Assembly (NCBI RefSeq): GCF_000586555.1
Contig: NZ_AZUC01000059.1
Span: 62,001 to 126,000, forward strand
Length of the DNA stretch: 64,000 nucleotides
From: Sporosarcina sp. D27
GTDB lineage: Bacteria; Bacillota; Bacilli; Bacillales_A; Planococcaceae
Reading direction: 5' to 3'
Part shown: positions 52,142 to 60,481 of the stretch, piece by piece
Numbering within the stretch: position 1 is the stretch's first letter
How the letters are laid out: each line of letters opens with the position of its first letter
The notes under the pieces: model-generated
Database searches by the model: none
Told to the model about the DNA's origin: nothing
The model's input: only the letters and a program-made list of their open reading frames with translations
Position numbers and translations under genes: made by a program

Positions 52142-52780
52142 TTGAAACGAGTAGTTTTTCTTGTCATGCTCTTAGGTTTGTTTACTTTGTTGTCTGGTTG
52201 TCAATCTGATCATAAGCAAGCCGCCGAAATACATGAGAAAATGGAGGAGTCGGCATCCATCGAAGAGAAATTCGTGGAGAACCAAAAGGACTTAGATGTA
52301 AATAGAAAAAGGGTACAAGAGATTTACCATGATGTACTAAGCCTTGACAGTAATGACACTGACGCCATCAAACAAAGGGTGGGGGATCACGAAATATCCA
52401 TGGAAAAAAAGAAGTTGAACGAGGCTGAAGAAAACTTCCAAACTGCTTATAGTAAACTGATGTCCATTGATGAAAACATTGAGCTGATTAAAGATGCTGA
52501 CCAAAAGAAGCAAGCAACGAAGCTCATGACACTCATGAACAATCGGAAAAAGCTGATGGAGAACTTTTTTGACACCTATCGAGATCAATTGAACTCACAA
52601 ACTACATTCTTTGGAAATCTTGAACAAGGAAAATTTGAGCTGAATACACTTGAAGATGAGATCGATGCCATAAACGAAGATAGTATACATATGTCTGAGG
52701 TTGTTGAACAATTTAATCAGGTTACCGAGCAGTATAATAAGGTAATGAATGATTATTATAAGATGGCTGATATAAGTTAG
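52142..52780 (+). CDS. YkyA-type putative cell-wall-binding lipoprotein
   Basis: This 212-aa protein has a lipobox (LLSGC, Cys at residue 20). Nearly all of the rest is charged coiled-coil helix (EIHEKMEESASIEEKFVENQKDLD onward), the layout of the YkyA family. Its role is not established; Bacillus YkyA is described as a cell-wall-binding lipoprotein. The TTG start has AGGAGGG seven bases upstream. It follows the deacetylase gene by 30 bases in the same operon and probably acts at the same wall surface. Confidence 0.82.
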   Translation: MKRVVFLVMLLGLFTLLSGCQSDHKQAAEIHEKMEESASIEEKFVENQKDLDVNRKRVQEIYHDVLSLDSNDTDAIKQRVGDHEISMEKKKLNEAEENFQTAYSKLMSIDENIELIKDADQKKQATKLMTLMNNRKKLMENFFDTYRDQLNSQTTFFGNLEQGKFELNTLEDEIDAINEDSIHMSEVVEQFNQVTEQYNKVMNDYYKMADIS

Positions 52781-53164
52781 GCTGATTATCAAATTCCTTG
52801 ATGTCGATTACTGAATTCGCATGCTACTTTACAAAAAATCACTTGCGTTGCAGTAATTTAAACCCGATAGTAACAAATCACTCAAAAATAAAATCAAAAC
52901 AAAAAGTCCTTTATAATGGTAAGTACAGGTAGTTCCTATCCAAATCCAAAACAGAGGACTATAAAATTATATGAAAAACTTTGTTTGAAGAAGAGGTGAA
53001 CGTACATCGTCTAAACTCTACACAAAGATGCTGTACATGTCTCCATTTTAGAAATATCCTCCATTTGACAATCACTAGACTTCTGATAATATATTACGTG
53101 CTGTAAAAAAATGCCCATAGCTATATTGTTAACCTGATATTATTACTGAAGGAGTTGAGCTGAT
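52781..53164. other. Intergenic region, nothing recognised
   Basis: AT-rich, with no gene, repeat or strong hairpin. GAAGGAG at about 53150 is the ribosome binding site for the next gene. Confidence 0.4.
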
Positions 53165-53590
53165 ATGACATGGGCTTTGGCTAGTTCGATATTGATAGGA
53201 TTTGTTTTCAAAATGTTAATGAGTCCTCCAAGTGCAGTTGTGGCATGGGGGTTAAGTAAATTTGCACTACATCCACAACTTGATACAAAAGATGTTACGA
53301 TAACGTTTAACGGAAAGCATTTAGAAGGAGAAGAAAAAAATAGGTTTACGGACTATTTCAATAAATCTAACTTCTTGAAAAAACACGATATATTTCCAGG
53401 CAATGAAAAGTTATTTCTCCATCCAGTGACTAATGTTACTCCATTTGTCATCAACGTAAAAAATAGAAAAAAAGAGATTAATTTCTTTGTTTATAGTTCC
53501 GACAATCAAGTTGATGTAGTCAAACAATACAAGGAGAAAGTTTCTTCTTATAGTCTTAGTTCTGACTATCTACAAAAATTCACTATGTAA
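53165..53590 (+). CDS. YfmQ family protein
   Basis: This 141-aa protein starts with one hydrophobic segment (LASSILIGFVFKMLMSPPSAVVAW). A soluble alpha/beta part follows (KDVTITFNGKHLEGEEKNRF, NEKLFLHP, FVINVKNRKKEINFFVYS), which matches YfmQ proteins of Bacillus. The function is unknown. A GAAGGAG site lies nine bases before the ATG. It stands alone, with a terminator further downstream at 53.79 kb. Confidence 0.75.
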   Translation: MTWALASSILIGFVFKMLMSPPSAVVAWGLSKFALHPQLDTKDVTITFNGKHLEGEEKNRFTDYFNKSNFLKKHDIFPGNEKLFLHPVTNVTPFVINVKNRKKEINFFVYSSDNQVDVVKQYKEKVSSYSLSSDYLQKFTM

Positions 53591-54333
53591 ACTAAGGGAT
53601 TCAATTAGCATAAATTCAATAAAAGAAAAAGCATGATATCTATTGCAGGATCCTTTGTTTTGGAGTTGGATAGGTTAATACCGCGAGCCCATAATAAAGG
53701 ATTTTTTGTGTAAACTGATAGTTATAGAATTTTGGTTTTCGGAAATTACTTACTTTAACGCTACGCTGGTTACTTTAAATGTATAAAAGAGTACCACTGT
53801 CTGATAATGAATCATCAGGCAGTGGTACTCTTTTATTTTCCAATTATATGATGAACGAGCGACTAGACGAAACCTAATAGGGATCAACCCTCATAAATAG
53901 TAACCAGTTATCAAGGGGGAATTAGCAAATGGAAACAAGGATGGTGATTAGAATAAACACGTAACGCTCAAAACGGTTTGCAGGAATCGTTCTGTGTAAA
54001 AAGGGTTTCCAAGAATGTTGCAGTCCAAGAAGAGAGAAAGAAAACCAAAATCGAACAATTAATCCTTTGTCCACAAGCCACCAACTGCTTGTCCAAAAAC
54101 GATCAATGCCCCGGAAATTAGGAAGTGTGCTTGCAATGTCCTGCGGTTTCAATCCGGGGTATTTAACAATGCCAACTCAAATGTTTTAAACAATAAAGGC
54201 TTTGCAAGAGAGCAATAAGACATTTGATATCTCCTATTCTAAAGAATCAATTGACTATTCTAATATATTTCAATTATACTGAATTTAAGTGCCACTTCAA
54301 TATTGGGGTGAAATTAAAGAGGGAGATGGAAAA
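53591..54333. other. Intergenic region with one terminator and a possible gene remnant
   Basis: A strong hairpin at about 53786-53838 (AAAAGAGTACCACTG with CAGTGGTACTCTTTT) is a terminator. The stretch 53922-54152 gives a 76-codon minus-strand frame without a ribosome binding site; it may be a gene relic but no family was recognised. The promoter of the next gene is at 54251. Confidence 0.5.
54251..54280 (+). promoter_or_regulatory. sigmaA promoter of the second racemase operon
   Basis: TTGACT at 54251 and TATACT at 54275 have an 18-base spacer. This copy is not preceded by a sigma54 element, unlike the other two imino-acid operons. Confidence 0.6.
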
Positions 54334-55344
54334 ATGATTATTAACAAGATGATTTCAACAGTGGATATGCATGTATCAGGTGAACCTTTACGAATTATTA
54401 CAGATGGTTTTCCAGAAATTAAAGGAAACACGCAATTAGAACGTAGAGAGTATTGCATGGAACATTTAGATGAGTTTAGAAAAGTGCTCATGTATGAACC
54501 AAGAGGCCATCATGGCATGTACGGCTGTATTATTACACCGCCCGCAAAAGAAGATTCGGACTTTGGTGTTCTGTTTATGCATAACGAGGGTTGGAGCACA
54601 ATGTGCGGTCATGGAATTATCGCAGTTGTCACGATGGGAATCGAAACAGGACGGTTTGAGGTTACTGAAGAGCGACCTAGATTTGTAATTGATAGTCCAG
54701 CTGGCGAAGTAATCGCATATGCCAATGTGGAAGGGAATCGAGTGAAATCAGTTTCGTTTGAAAACGTTCCTTCATTCGTTTTAGAAAAGTCGATTGAAAT
54801 GACAATAGAAGGCAAGGACTTAGTCGCAGATATCGCTTTCGGTGGTGCATTCTATGTAGTTATGGATTCGAATCAATTAGACTTCAAAGTATCCAAGAAG
54901 GATCTTCCACAATTACAAAAGTGGGGCACGAAAATCAAGCATTATGTCGAGGCGAATTATAACGTGGTACATCCTGATGAGCCAGGACTAAAAGGGATCT
55001 ATGGAGTAATTTATTCTGATTCACCTGTAAAAGAAGACTCAGATTTACGGAACGTAACCATTTTTGCAGATGAACAAATTGATCGTTCTCCTTGCGGTAC
55101 AGGCACATCCGCTAGACTTGCAACTTTATATACTCATGGAAACATGAAGAATGGGGATTCCTTTATTCATGAGTGTATTACAGATGGTCAATTTAAAGGG
55201 GAAATTATCGGAGAAGAGACGATTGCTGGCATACCTGGGGTTGTCCCACAAGTTGAAGGAACTGCTTATATTACTGGTTTCCATCAGTTCGTAACGGACC
55301 CTAACGATGAATTGCCGACGGGCTTCTTATTGGAAGACAAGTGA
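54334..55344 (+). CDS. Proline racemase family, copy 2, of the L3HYPDH-like branch
   Basis: This 336-aa enzyme has the first catalytic Cys at C91 in [14 protein letters not shown] and the second at C254 in [20 protein letters not shown]. Its flanking sequence ([44 protein letters not shown]) follows trans-3-hydroxyproline dehydratase (L3HYPDH), but that enzyme has Thr at the second site, where this protein has Cys. So it may be a racemase, a dehydratase or both. The reductase of the ornithine cyclodeaminase family nearby would suit a dehydratase product (pyrroline-2-carboxylate). The ATG at 54334 is chosen because GGGAG lies eight bases upstream. A symporter gene follows at 24 bases. Confidence 0.85.
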   Translation: MIINKMISTVDMHVSGEPLRIITDGFPEIKGNTQLERREYCMEHLDEFRKVLMYEPRGHHGMYGCIITPPAKEDSDFGVLFMHNEGWSTMCGHGIIAVVTMGIETGRFEVTEERPRFVIDSPAGEVIAYANVEGNRVKSVSFENVPSFVLEKSIEMTIEGKDLVADIAFGGAFYVVMDSNQLDFKVSKKDLPQLQKWGTKIKHYVEANYNVVHPDEPGLKGIYGVIYSDSPVKEDSDLRNVTIFADEQIDRSPCGTGTSARLATLYTHGNMKNGDSFIHECITDGQFKGEIIGEETIAGIPGVVPQVEGTAYITGFHQFVTDPNDELPTGFLLEDK

Positions 55345-55367
55345 GTTTGACGGGAAGGGGTTACTAA

Positions 55368-56576
55368 ATGGGATGGTGGAAAAAACAGCATCTGTTTGTT
55401 CAAGTTGCAATTGGGGCGGTTGTAGGAATTGTGCTAGGACTCGTTCTGAAAGAGAATGTGAGCTATATAGCTCCTATAGGAGATATGTTTATTAGATTGC
55501 TTCAATGGCTCATCGCACCTTTAACCTTTTTGGTATTAATAGATGGAATAACGAATCTACCTAGTGTTAAGTCGTTACGATCGATAGGCGGCGTTACTAT
55601 ATTCTATTATATGGCTACTACTGTTATTGCTTCATCGATCGGCATAGGGGTTGCCTTAGTTATGAATCCAGGTAAAAATTCTGTAGGGATGCTGACAGAC
55701 GGGGAAACGGTATCACCCGAAGAATTCAACTTCGTAGACAACCTGGTATCCTGGACGCCTAATAATCTATTTGGCAGTTTTGTTGAAATGAATATGTTGC
55801 AGATCATCATCGGCGCTATCATTATCGGGGTTGCTCTTCTAAGTCTGGGAGATAAGGCTAAAACAGTAAGGCTGTTCTTTCATGAAGGGGCAACCTTAAT
55901 GCTGAAGGTCACGGATATGATTATGTTCCTTGCACCTCTTGGTGTACTGGCGCTTATAGCGAAATTAGTCGGAACGACAGACATGTCCATCATCTCTTCT
56001 GCATTGTACTATGTGCTCAGTGCTCTTATTGGGCTGGCAATATTATTGTTAATTGTCTATCCGACATTCATCGCGTTGTTCACGAAGTTTAAGCCATTGG
56101 AATTTTTACGTGCAATTAGCCCGGCATTGATGCTAGCTGCGGCAACGTCTTCTAGTAATGCCACTTTACCAGCTTCCATGAATGTTTCAAAGAAGCTGGG
56201 TGTGTCAGATAAGATTTATGGCTTCACGTTACCCTTAGGTGCGACCATTAATATGGATGGTTTGGCGGTAACATTTGGCGTCACTGCAATTTTTGCAGCG
56301 AATTTGTATGACATCCCTATAACTTTTGGCTTGTTAGTTCAGTTTGTTTTTCTCGGGCTGGCTCTTTCAATGGGGACAGCTGGAGCTAGAGGGGCAGACA
56401 TCGTGATGATGGCCATATTGATGACATCCTTAGGGTTACCTATGGAAATTGTAGCAATATATGCAGCGGTCTCACCGTTAGTGGACGCAGGGAACACGAC
56501 GAATAATATTGCAGGTGATTTAACAGGGACTGCTATTGTGCATTCTAGGTTTGGAGATAAAGTAGAAGAATTATAA
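55368..56576 (+). CDS. Dicarboxylate/amino acid:cation symporter (DAACS, GltP family)
   Basis: This 402-aa protein has eight helices with two re-entrant hairpins. Family marks are FIRLLQWLIAPLTFLVLIDGI near residue 43, ATSSSNATLPASM near 263 (serine-rich hairpin), PLGATINMDGLAVTFGVTAIFAAN near 287 and SPLVDAGNTTNNIAGDLTG near 372. It imports glutamate, aspartate or related acids with sodium or protons. Coming 24 bases after the racemase gene and sharing a terminator, it likely supplies an amino or imino acid to that enzyme; proline-like substrates are inferred only from context. Confidence 0.9.
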   Translation: MGWWKKQHLFVQVAIGAVVGIVLGLVLKENVSYIAPIGDMFIRLLQWLIAPLTFLVLIDGITNLPSVKSLRSIGGVTIFYYMATTVIASSIGIGVALVMNPGKNSVGMLTDGETVSPEEFNFVDNLVSWTPNNLFGSFVEMNMLQIIIGAIIIGVALLSLGDKAKTVRLFFHEGATLMLKVTDMIMFLAPLGVLALIAKLVGTTDMSIISSALYYVLSALIGLAILLLIVYPTFIALFTKFKPLEFLRAISPALMLAAATSSSNATLPASMNVSKKLGVSDKIYGFTLPLGATINMDGLAVTFGVTAIFAANLYDIPITFGLLVQFVFLGLALSMGTAGARGADIVMMAILMTSLGLPMEIVAIYAAVSPLVDAGNTTNNIAGDLTGTAIVHSRFGDKVEEL

Positions 56577-56579
56577 AGA

Positions 56580-56615
56580 AATAGCCGATGAGATCACTTG
56601 GTCTCTTCGGCTATT
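56580..56615. terminator. Bidirectional terminator between the symporter and XRE-cupin genes
   Basis: AATAGCCGATGAGA and TCTCTTCGGCTATT form an almost perfect stem with a short loop. It overlaps the convergent gene's stop by two bases. Confidence 0.8.
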
Positions 56616-57150
56616 ATTGAAAATCATGAGAAACGCACAGGAAGACAACTTCTTCGTCAGTGTAGTTATACCAGTAATGTGTTTGGTTAGAATCGAACAT
56701 GATCGATTCATGTTCATTTAGTTCGATTTTTTCATTATTAAGTAAGACGGTAAGTACACCTTTTAATACAAAGAGGAATTCTTGGCCGTTGTGTGTAAAG
56801 GCATTCCCTTCATTTTGACCGGGCTTCAAGTTAACAAGTAGGGGTTGGAAAGCATAGTCTTTCAATGAATGATGCAAACTTTTATACATGATATTATGAT
56901 GGTTCAATTTTTCTGTTTCTGATGATGTGTCGTAACTACTCGTATTGTTTCCTTCATCAAAGAATATGGCGGGACTTACATTTAAAGCTAAAGAGAGCTT
57001 TTTTAAAGACTCCAACGTGGCATTACTCTTACCTCTTTCCAATTGCGAAAGAAAGCTGATTGAAAAGCCTGTTCTCTCTGCTACTTCTTTTAAAGTCATT
57101 TTGTTTTCTTTACGTATGTCACGAATTCTTTCACCAATGGGTTGATCCAT
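56614..57150 (-). CDS. XRE-family regulator with C-terminal cupin domain
   Basis: This 178-aa protein has an N-terminal helix-turn-helix (about residues 8-62; MTLKEVAERTGFSISFLSQLERGKSNATLESLKKLS) and a C-terminal cupin (about 105-175; NAFTHNGQEFLFVLKGVLTVLLNNEKIELNEHESIMFDSNQTHYW). Such regulators of the SutR/PuuR type often control amino acid or polyamine use and sense a small ligand in the cupin. The start is the ATG at 57150, since GAGGAGC lies nine bases upstream; the GTG at 57159 overlaps that site. It lies between the racemase-symporter pair and the reductase gene, and is divergent from the latter, so control of both is likely. Confidence 0.87.
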   Translation of the reverse strand: MDQPIGERIRDIRKENKMTLKEVAERTGFSISFLSQLERGKSNATLESLKKLSLALNVSPAIFFDEGNNTSSYDTSSETEKLNHHNIMYKSLHHSLKDYAFQPLLVNLKPGQNEGNAFTHNGQEFLFVLKGVLTVLLNNEKIELNEHESIMFDSNQTHYWYNYTDEEVVFLCVSHDFQ

Positions 57151-57232
57151 CACAAACACGCTCCTCTGAAATTCTTTACCTATATAAGGTATATCACATT
57201 ATCAAATACGATAAAAGAAAGGGTTGAACGTT

Positions 57233-58228
57233 TTGATCGTACTCGACGAAAAAACAATTCAAAGCATGTATAAAATGGATAAAGCAGTTGAAGATTTAAA
57301 ACACCTCTTAAAAGCGAAAGTAGAGGAGCAAGTGGAAAATCCGCTTAGGACAGTTATTGAGTTTAAAAAACATGAGGCAAGTGTTTTGTATATGCCGAGT
57401 GCAGACTTGGATAAGGAATTGATGGCGATGAAAGCAGTCACGATTTTCCCTCAGAACAGGGAAACTGGAGGAAAAACTACTCAAGGTGTTACACTCGTGT
57501 CTGATGCAAAAACAGGCGAACATGTCTCACTCGTTAACGCATCCTATTTAACACGTTTAAGGACAGGGGCATTAAGTGCGATTGCAACTGATCTATATGC
57601 GTTGGAAAACGCAGAAGTTTTAACCTGTATTGGTACTGGCGGAATGGCTTTTGAACAAGCACTCGGTGTATTGGAAGTACGAGATATAAAGACGATTAAT
57701 CTGGTGAATCGAACAAAATCGAATGCTGAAAAATTTAAAGAAAAATTAATAGAATTCGGCATCCCTACTTCGATAAACATCGAAGTAATACCAGAAGAAC
57801 AAAAATCTGAAGTCGTTAAGCAATCACAAATCATTAATTGCTGCACTAGGTCCGAAACGCCTGTATTCAATGGCGGTGACATACAACCAGGCACCCATGT
57901 GAACGGAGTAGGCTCATACTTGCCTCATATGAGAGAAGTGGATCATGCATTCATATGCCGTGCAGACAAAGTTATAGTGGATGATTTCCACGGTGCCACT
58001 GAAGAAGCAGGAGAGTTAATTCATGCAAATGCTCAAAATGACTGGTCATTTGACGAAATTCATGGGGAATTAAAAGATGCTTATGTCGGTAATTTAACAG
58101 CTCGCGAAAACGAACACGAAATCACATTCTTCAAATGCGTCGGTGCCGCCTACTTTGACTTAGCTGTCGCTATCGGAGTTTATGAAACCGCAAGAGAACA
58201 AAAATTAGGTCAGTATGTAACCATCTGA
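57233..58228 (+). CDS. Ornithine cyclodeaminase / mu-crystallin family reductase
   Basis: This protein of about 331 aa has an N-terminal substrate region (SVLYMPSADLDKELMAMKAVTIFPQN, with the Lys of the active site) and a NAD(P)-binding Rossmann fold from about residue 125 (VLTCIGTGGMAFEQALGVL). The family includes ornithine and lysine cyclodeaminases and pyrroline-2-carboxylate or ketimine reductases. With proline-type racemase/dehydratase genes nearby, a pyrroline-2-carboxylate reductase role is favoured, but alanine dehydrogenase-like members exist. The TTG at 57233 fits AAAGGG nine bases upstream better than the TTG at 57224, which adjoins it. Confidence 0.82.
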   Translation: MIVLDEKTIQSMYKMDKAVEDLKHLLKAKVEEQVENPLRTVIEFKKHEASVLYMPSADLDKELMAMKAVTIFPQNRETGGKTTQGVTLVSDAKTGEHVSLVNASYLTRLRTGALSAIATDLYALENAEVLTCIGTGGMAFEQALGVLEVRDIKTINLVNRTKSNAEKFKEKLIEFGIPTSINIEVIPEEQKSEVVKQSQIINCCTRSETPVFNGGDIQPGTHVNGVGSYLPHMREVDHAFICRADKVIVDDFHGATEEAGELIHANAQNDWSFDEIHGELKDAYVGNLTARENEHEITFFKCVGAAYFDLAVAIGVYETAREQKLGQYVTI

Positions 58229-58356
58229 ACGATACGATGATGGTTCTTTTTTAGAGAGGTTACGTAGGAGCTTGTGCCCCATTAATGTGTGCTTGAAATT
58301 ATCCAAAGGAATTCGGAAGCAGCTATCCCATTATTTAATATGATACTATCTCCTAG

Positions 58357-58495
58357 TAGTCACGTTGATTGAAGTGGAAGATGAAGACTCCGGAGGGATC
58401 AGCGAAGTCCGAAGACCCCGCAGCAAGCGCAGCGAGCGAGGAGGCTGAGGGCAAGCCCCTCGGAAAGCGTTCATCTGAAACGTAAATCAACACAT
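58357..58495. repeat. GC-rich interspersed intergenic repeat of the Bacillales type
   Basis: From GTTGATTGAAGTGGAAG to CGTAAATCAACAC, with terminal inverted GTTGATT/AATCAAC, the element is clearly richer in GC than its flanks. It has the words GAAGACTCCGGAGGGA, GACCCCGCAGCAAGC, GCGAGGAGGCTGAGGG and CCCCTCGGAAAGCG. This pattern recurs in intergenic DNA of many Bacillales. Whether it is a MITE, a structured RNA or an attenuator is not known. Confidence 0.7.
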
Positions 58496-58514
58496 TTAAA
58501 ATTACTATTCAAGG

Positions 58515-58572
58515 AAGGGGCTATCCCGAGAAGGCATTTACATGACTCTTCGGGACAGCCCCTTCTGTTTTT
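58515..58572. terminator. Terminator upstream of the dehydrogenase operon end
   Basis: AAGGGGCTATCCCGAGAAG and CTCTTCGGGACAGCCCCTT form a long imperfect stem (one mismatch near the base) followed by GTTTTTAAT. It can end both flanking convergent transcripts. Confidence 0.8.
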
Positions 58573-58581
58573 AATAATACT

Positions 58582-59808
58582 TTAAATAGTAACTTCCACC
58601 TTAGCTTGTTGACCATACTCTTCCCAATACTGTTGGAGTTTCTGCTTGCCCTCTTTTACAGCAGGATGGAATTGAATAAACGCATTATCTCGAGTATGTT
58701 CAATCCTTTTAATCGCTTCTTTGATTTCAACTTCCTGTTTGCCACCACTGAGATTATTCGCAATCGCAAGCCCTGCAGTAACCCCTTGGCTTATTGCGAC
58801 TTTAGCACCTTCAACACCTGTTATGTTTCCAGCAACATAGAGCCCATCCAATACTGTCTCCATTCGTTCATTATGAAGAGGTACATATCCACCCAATTCC
58901 TCGATGTAATAGAACGGACAGCCAGCAACTGCCGCTAACTCTGCCAAAGGATACAATCCACCAGCGATACAAACGAAATCTGCACTAATGTTTTCTTCAG
59001 TTCCTTCAATCACTTCTCCCGATGCATTAATCGTAGCAATCGTTACACCTTCTACAGTATTCTCACCGTAAATATTGATGACGGCTTTGCGGAGCATGAT
59101 TGGAATATCCCACATTTTGACGCCACTCTTCGGAAAGAATGTAATTCCCATCTTTTTCATGAATTCATTTTTCATCAATTTACTTCCGAATTTAACGAAC
59201 GCAGAAGGAGCCATATGGGAAACGTGTAATAGTGAATTCATAACATCCATTGGATTGCCCGATTCTTTGTTCACCTGATTCTTCTTTGGTAGCGTGATGC
59301 AGGCAACATCGATATCGGCAAGTTTCAATTCCATGGCAATGGCGGATGACAACACATTTACACCGATAATTACTCCACGATTTCCGGGTTTGACTCTATG
59401 TACATTCGTCATGACTTGAGCGGCACCAACCGACATCACACCTGGTAGCGTCCAGCCAGGTATCGGTAGTGGTACTTCAGCTGCACCCGTTGCAAGCAAG
59501 AGATGGTGAGTATAGTACGTTTCTTCATCTGTATAAATTACCCAGGAACCATCCGTTTTTTCAATGTTGGAAACAGGGGTACCTAAACGAATCTCAATGC
59601 CAAGTGCAATGGCTTTATCATGTAAATTCTTGGATTCTTTGATGCCGTTCCACCATTTACCATTCTCTTCTTCATAAAGCTGACCTAACAAACGTCCACC
59701 AGCTAACATATATTCATCGAGAATTAGAACTTCATATCCGCTTTCTGCGATAGTGATGGCAGCAGATAATCCTGCGGGGCCAGCCCCGATAACAATGACT
59801 CTATTCAT
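58582..59808 (-). CDS. FAD-dependent pyridine nucleotide-disulfide type oxidoreductase, D-hydroxyproline dehydrogenase alpha-like
   Basis: This 408-aa protein has an N-terminal FAD-binding Rossmann motif (VIVIGAGPAGLSAAITIAESG), the middle LLLATGAAEVPLPIPGWTLPGV segment and the C-terminal AVAGCPFYYIEELGGYVPLHNERMETVLDGLYVAGNITG with the flavin-binding end. It resembles the HcnB/OoxA alpha subunit of opine and D-hydroxyproline dehydrogenases. Those usually carry a fused [2Fe-2S] BFD domain at the C terminus; this protein has no Cys cluster there and the domain is encoded separately upstream. GGAGGT precedes the ATG. It overlaps the ferredoxin-like gene by 8 bases in the same operon. Confidence 0.87.
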   Translation of the reverse strand: MNRVIVIGAGPAGLSAAITIAESGYEVLILDEYMLAGGRLLGQLYEEENGKWWNGIKESKNLHDKAIALGIEIRLGTPVSNIEKTDGSWVIYTDEETYYTHHLLLATGAAEVPLPIPGWTLPGVMSVGAAQVMTNVHRVKPGNRGVIIGVNVLSSAIAMELKLADIDVACITLPKKNQVNKESGNPMDVMNSLLHVSHMAPSAFVKFGSKLMKNEFMKKMGITFFPKSGVKMWDIPIMLRKAVINIYGENTVEGVTIATINASGEVIEGTEENISADFVCIAGGLYPLAELAAVAGCPFYYIEELGGYVPLHNERMETVLDGLYVAGNITGVEGAKVAISQGVTAGLAIANNLSGGKQEVEIKEAIKRIEHTRDNAFIQFHPAVKEGKQKLQQYWEEYGQQAKVEVTI

Positions 59809-60139
59809 TGTTCGACCTCCAATCTTTCACAGGTGTCAGAAACTTTTCGCCGCTTGAGACTGTCATGCCTTCTTGAACAGGAGTTAGGCATGCTCTAACC
59901 CCTTGTAGACCGTTAACGGTGACACGGCATTCAAAGCAATGTCCAATATTACAATAGATTCCACGAGGAGTGCCGCTTTCTTCGTGAACTCGCAACGTTC
60001 TGATATTATTCGCTAGTAGTGCGGCAGCAAGTGACTCGTTTCTCAACCCGTGAATTTCTGCGTTGTTGTATGTGAAAGTAACTATATCTGTGTCGTCCAC
60101 TTTATCCAATACGGGATGGTTAATTATTCTACTTGTCAT
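59801..60139 (-). CDS. Small (2Fe-2S) ferredoxin-like subunit, HcnA/gamma type
   Basis: This 112-aa protein has a Fer2_4 domain with the iron ligands CNIGHCFEC (C-x4-C-x2-C) near residue 64 and RACLTP near 82. It is the small [2Fe-2S] subunit of heteromeric sarcosine, opine or D-hydroxyproline dehydrogenases, passing electrons between the flavin subunits. GGGGGAG precedes the ATG. It overlaps the upstream BFD gene by four bases (ATGA) and the downstream FAD gene by eight, so translation is coupled. Confidence 0.88.
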   Translation of the reverse strand: MTSRIINHPVLDKVDDTDIVTFTYNNAEIHGLRNESLAAALLANNIRTLRVHEESGTPRGIYCNIGHCFECRVTVNGLQGVRACLTPVQEGMTVSSGEKFLTPVKDWRSNNE

Positions 60140-60411
60140 TTTGTAATCTCCCCCAAACTACCGAAACTTACTGGTCTAATGGGTGGCTGATATTTTAAAG
60201 TGACTTGTGTAACATCTCTTTCAGTAGAAGAGTGTGCAATGCTGTCCACCATGGAACGACACGTTCTTCCTCCGCAATACCCCATGCCCGCACGAGTTCG
60301 CAATTTTAGTTCTCGTGCGGAACAATTATACGTTTCAGCTGTATTCTTCAACTCACCATAAGTTACTTCTTCGCATCTACAAATGATCATTTCATTATCC
60401 GACAAGTCCAT
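60136..60411 (-). CDS. Free-standing BFD-like (2Fe-2S) protein, detached from the alpha subunit
   Basis: This 91-aa protein has the iron ligands of bacterioferritin-associated ferredoxin type: IICRCEEVTYGE near residue 9 (C-x-C) and GYCGGRTCRSM near 44 (C-x4-C), with the RTRAGMG turn before them. In HcnB/OoxA-type enzymes this domain is fused to the end of the FAD subunit; here it is a separate first gene of the operon. The ATG at 60411, with AAGGA seven bases upstream, is preferred over the GTG at 60414. A sigma54-like promoter lies just upstream. It probably carries electrons from the flavin to a quinone or partner. Confidence 0.85.
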   Translation of the reverse strand: MDLSDNEMIICRCEEVTYGELKNTAETYNCSARELKLRTRAGMGYCGGRTCRSMVDSIAHSSTERDVTQVTLKYQPPIRPVSFGSLGEITK

Positions 60412-60454
60412 CACCTCATCCTTAAACTTTGTGTATGAGCATACTTAACTTATA

Positions 60455-60470
60455 TGCAAGAATGTAGCCA
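60455..60470 (-). promoter_or_regulatory. sigma54 (-24/-12) promoter of the dehydrogenase operon
   Basis: TGGCTACATTCTTGCA on the minus strand has the invariant GG and GC spaced correctly. Transcription would begin near 60443, about 32 bases before the first gene. The activator gene sits immediately upstream in the same direction. Confidence 0.75.
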
Positions 60471-60481
60471 AGTCTCAAATT

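Noticed and set aside
53922-54152. Minus-strand 76-codon frame rich in Trp and Phe
   Set aside because: No ribosome binding site and no recognised family; could be a relic but evidence is too thin to call a pseudogene.
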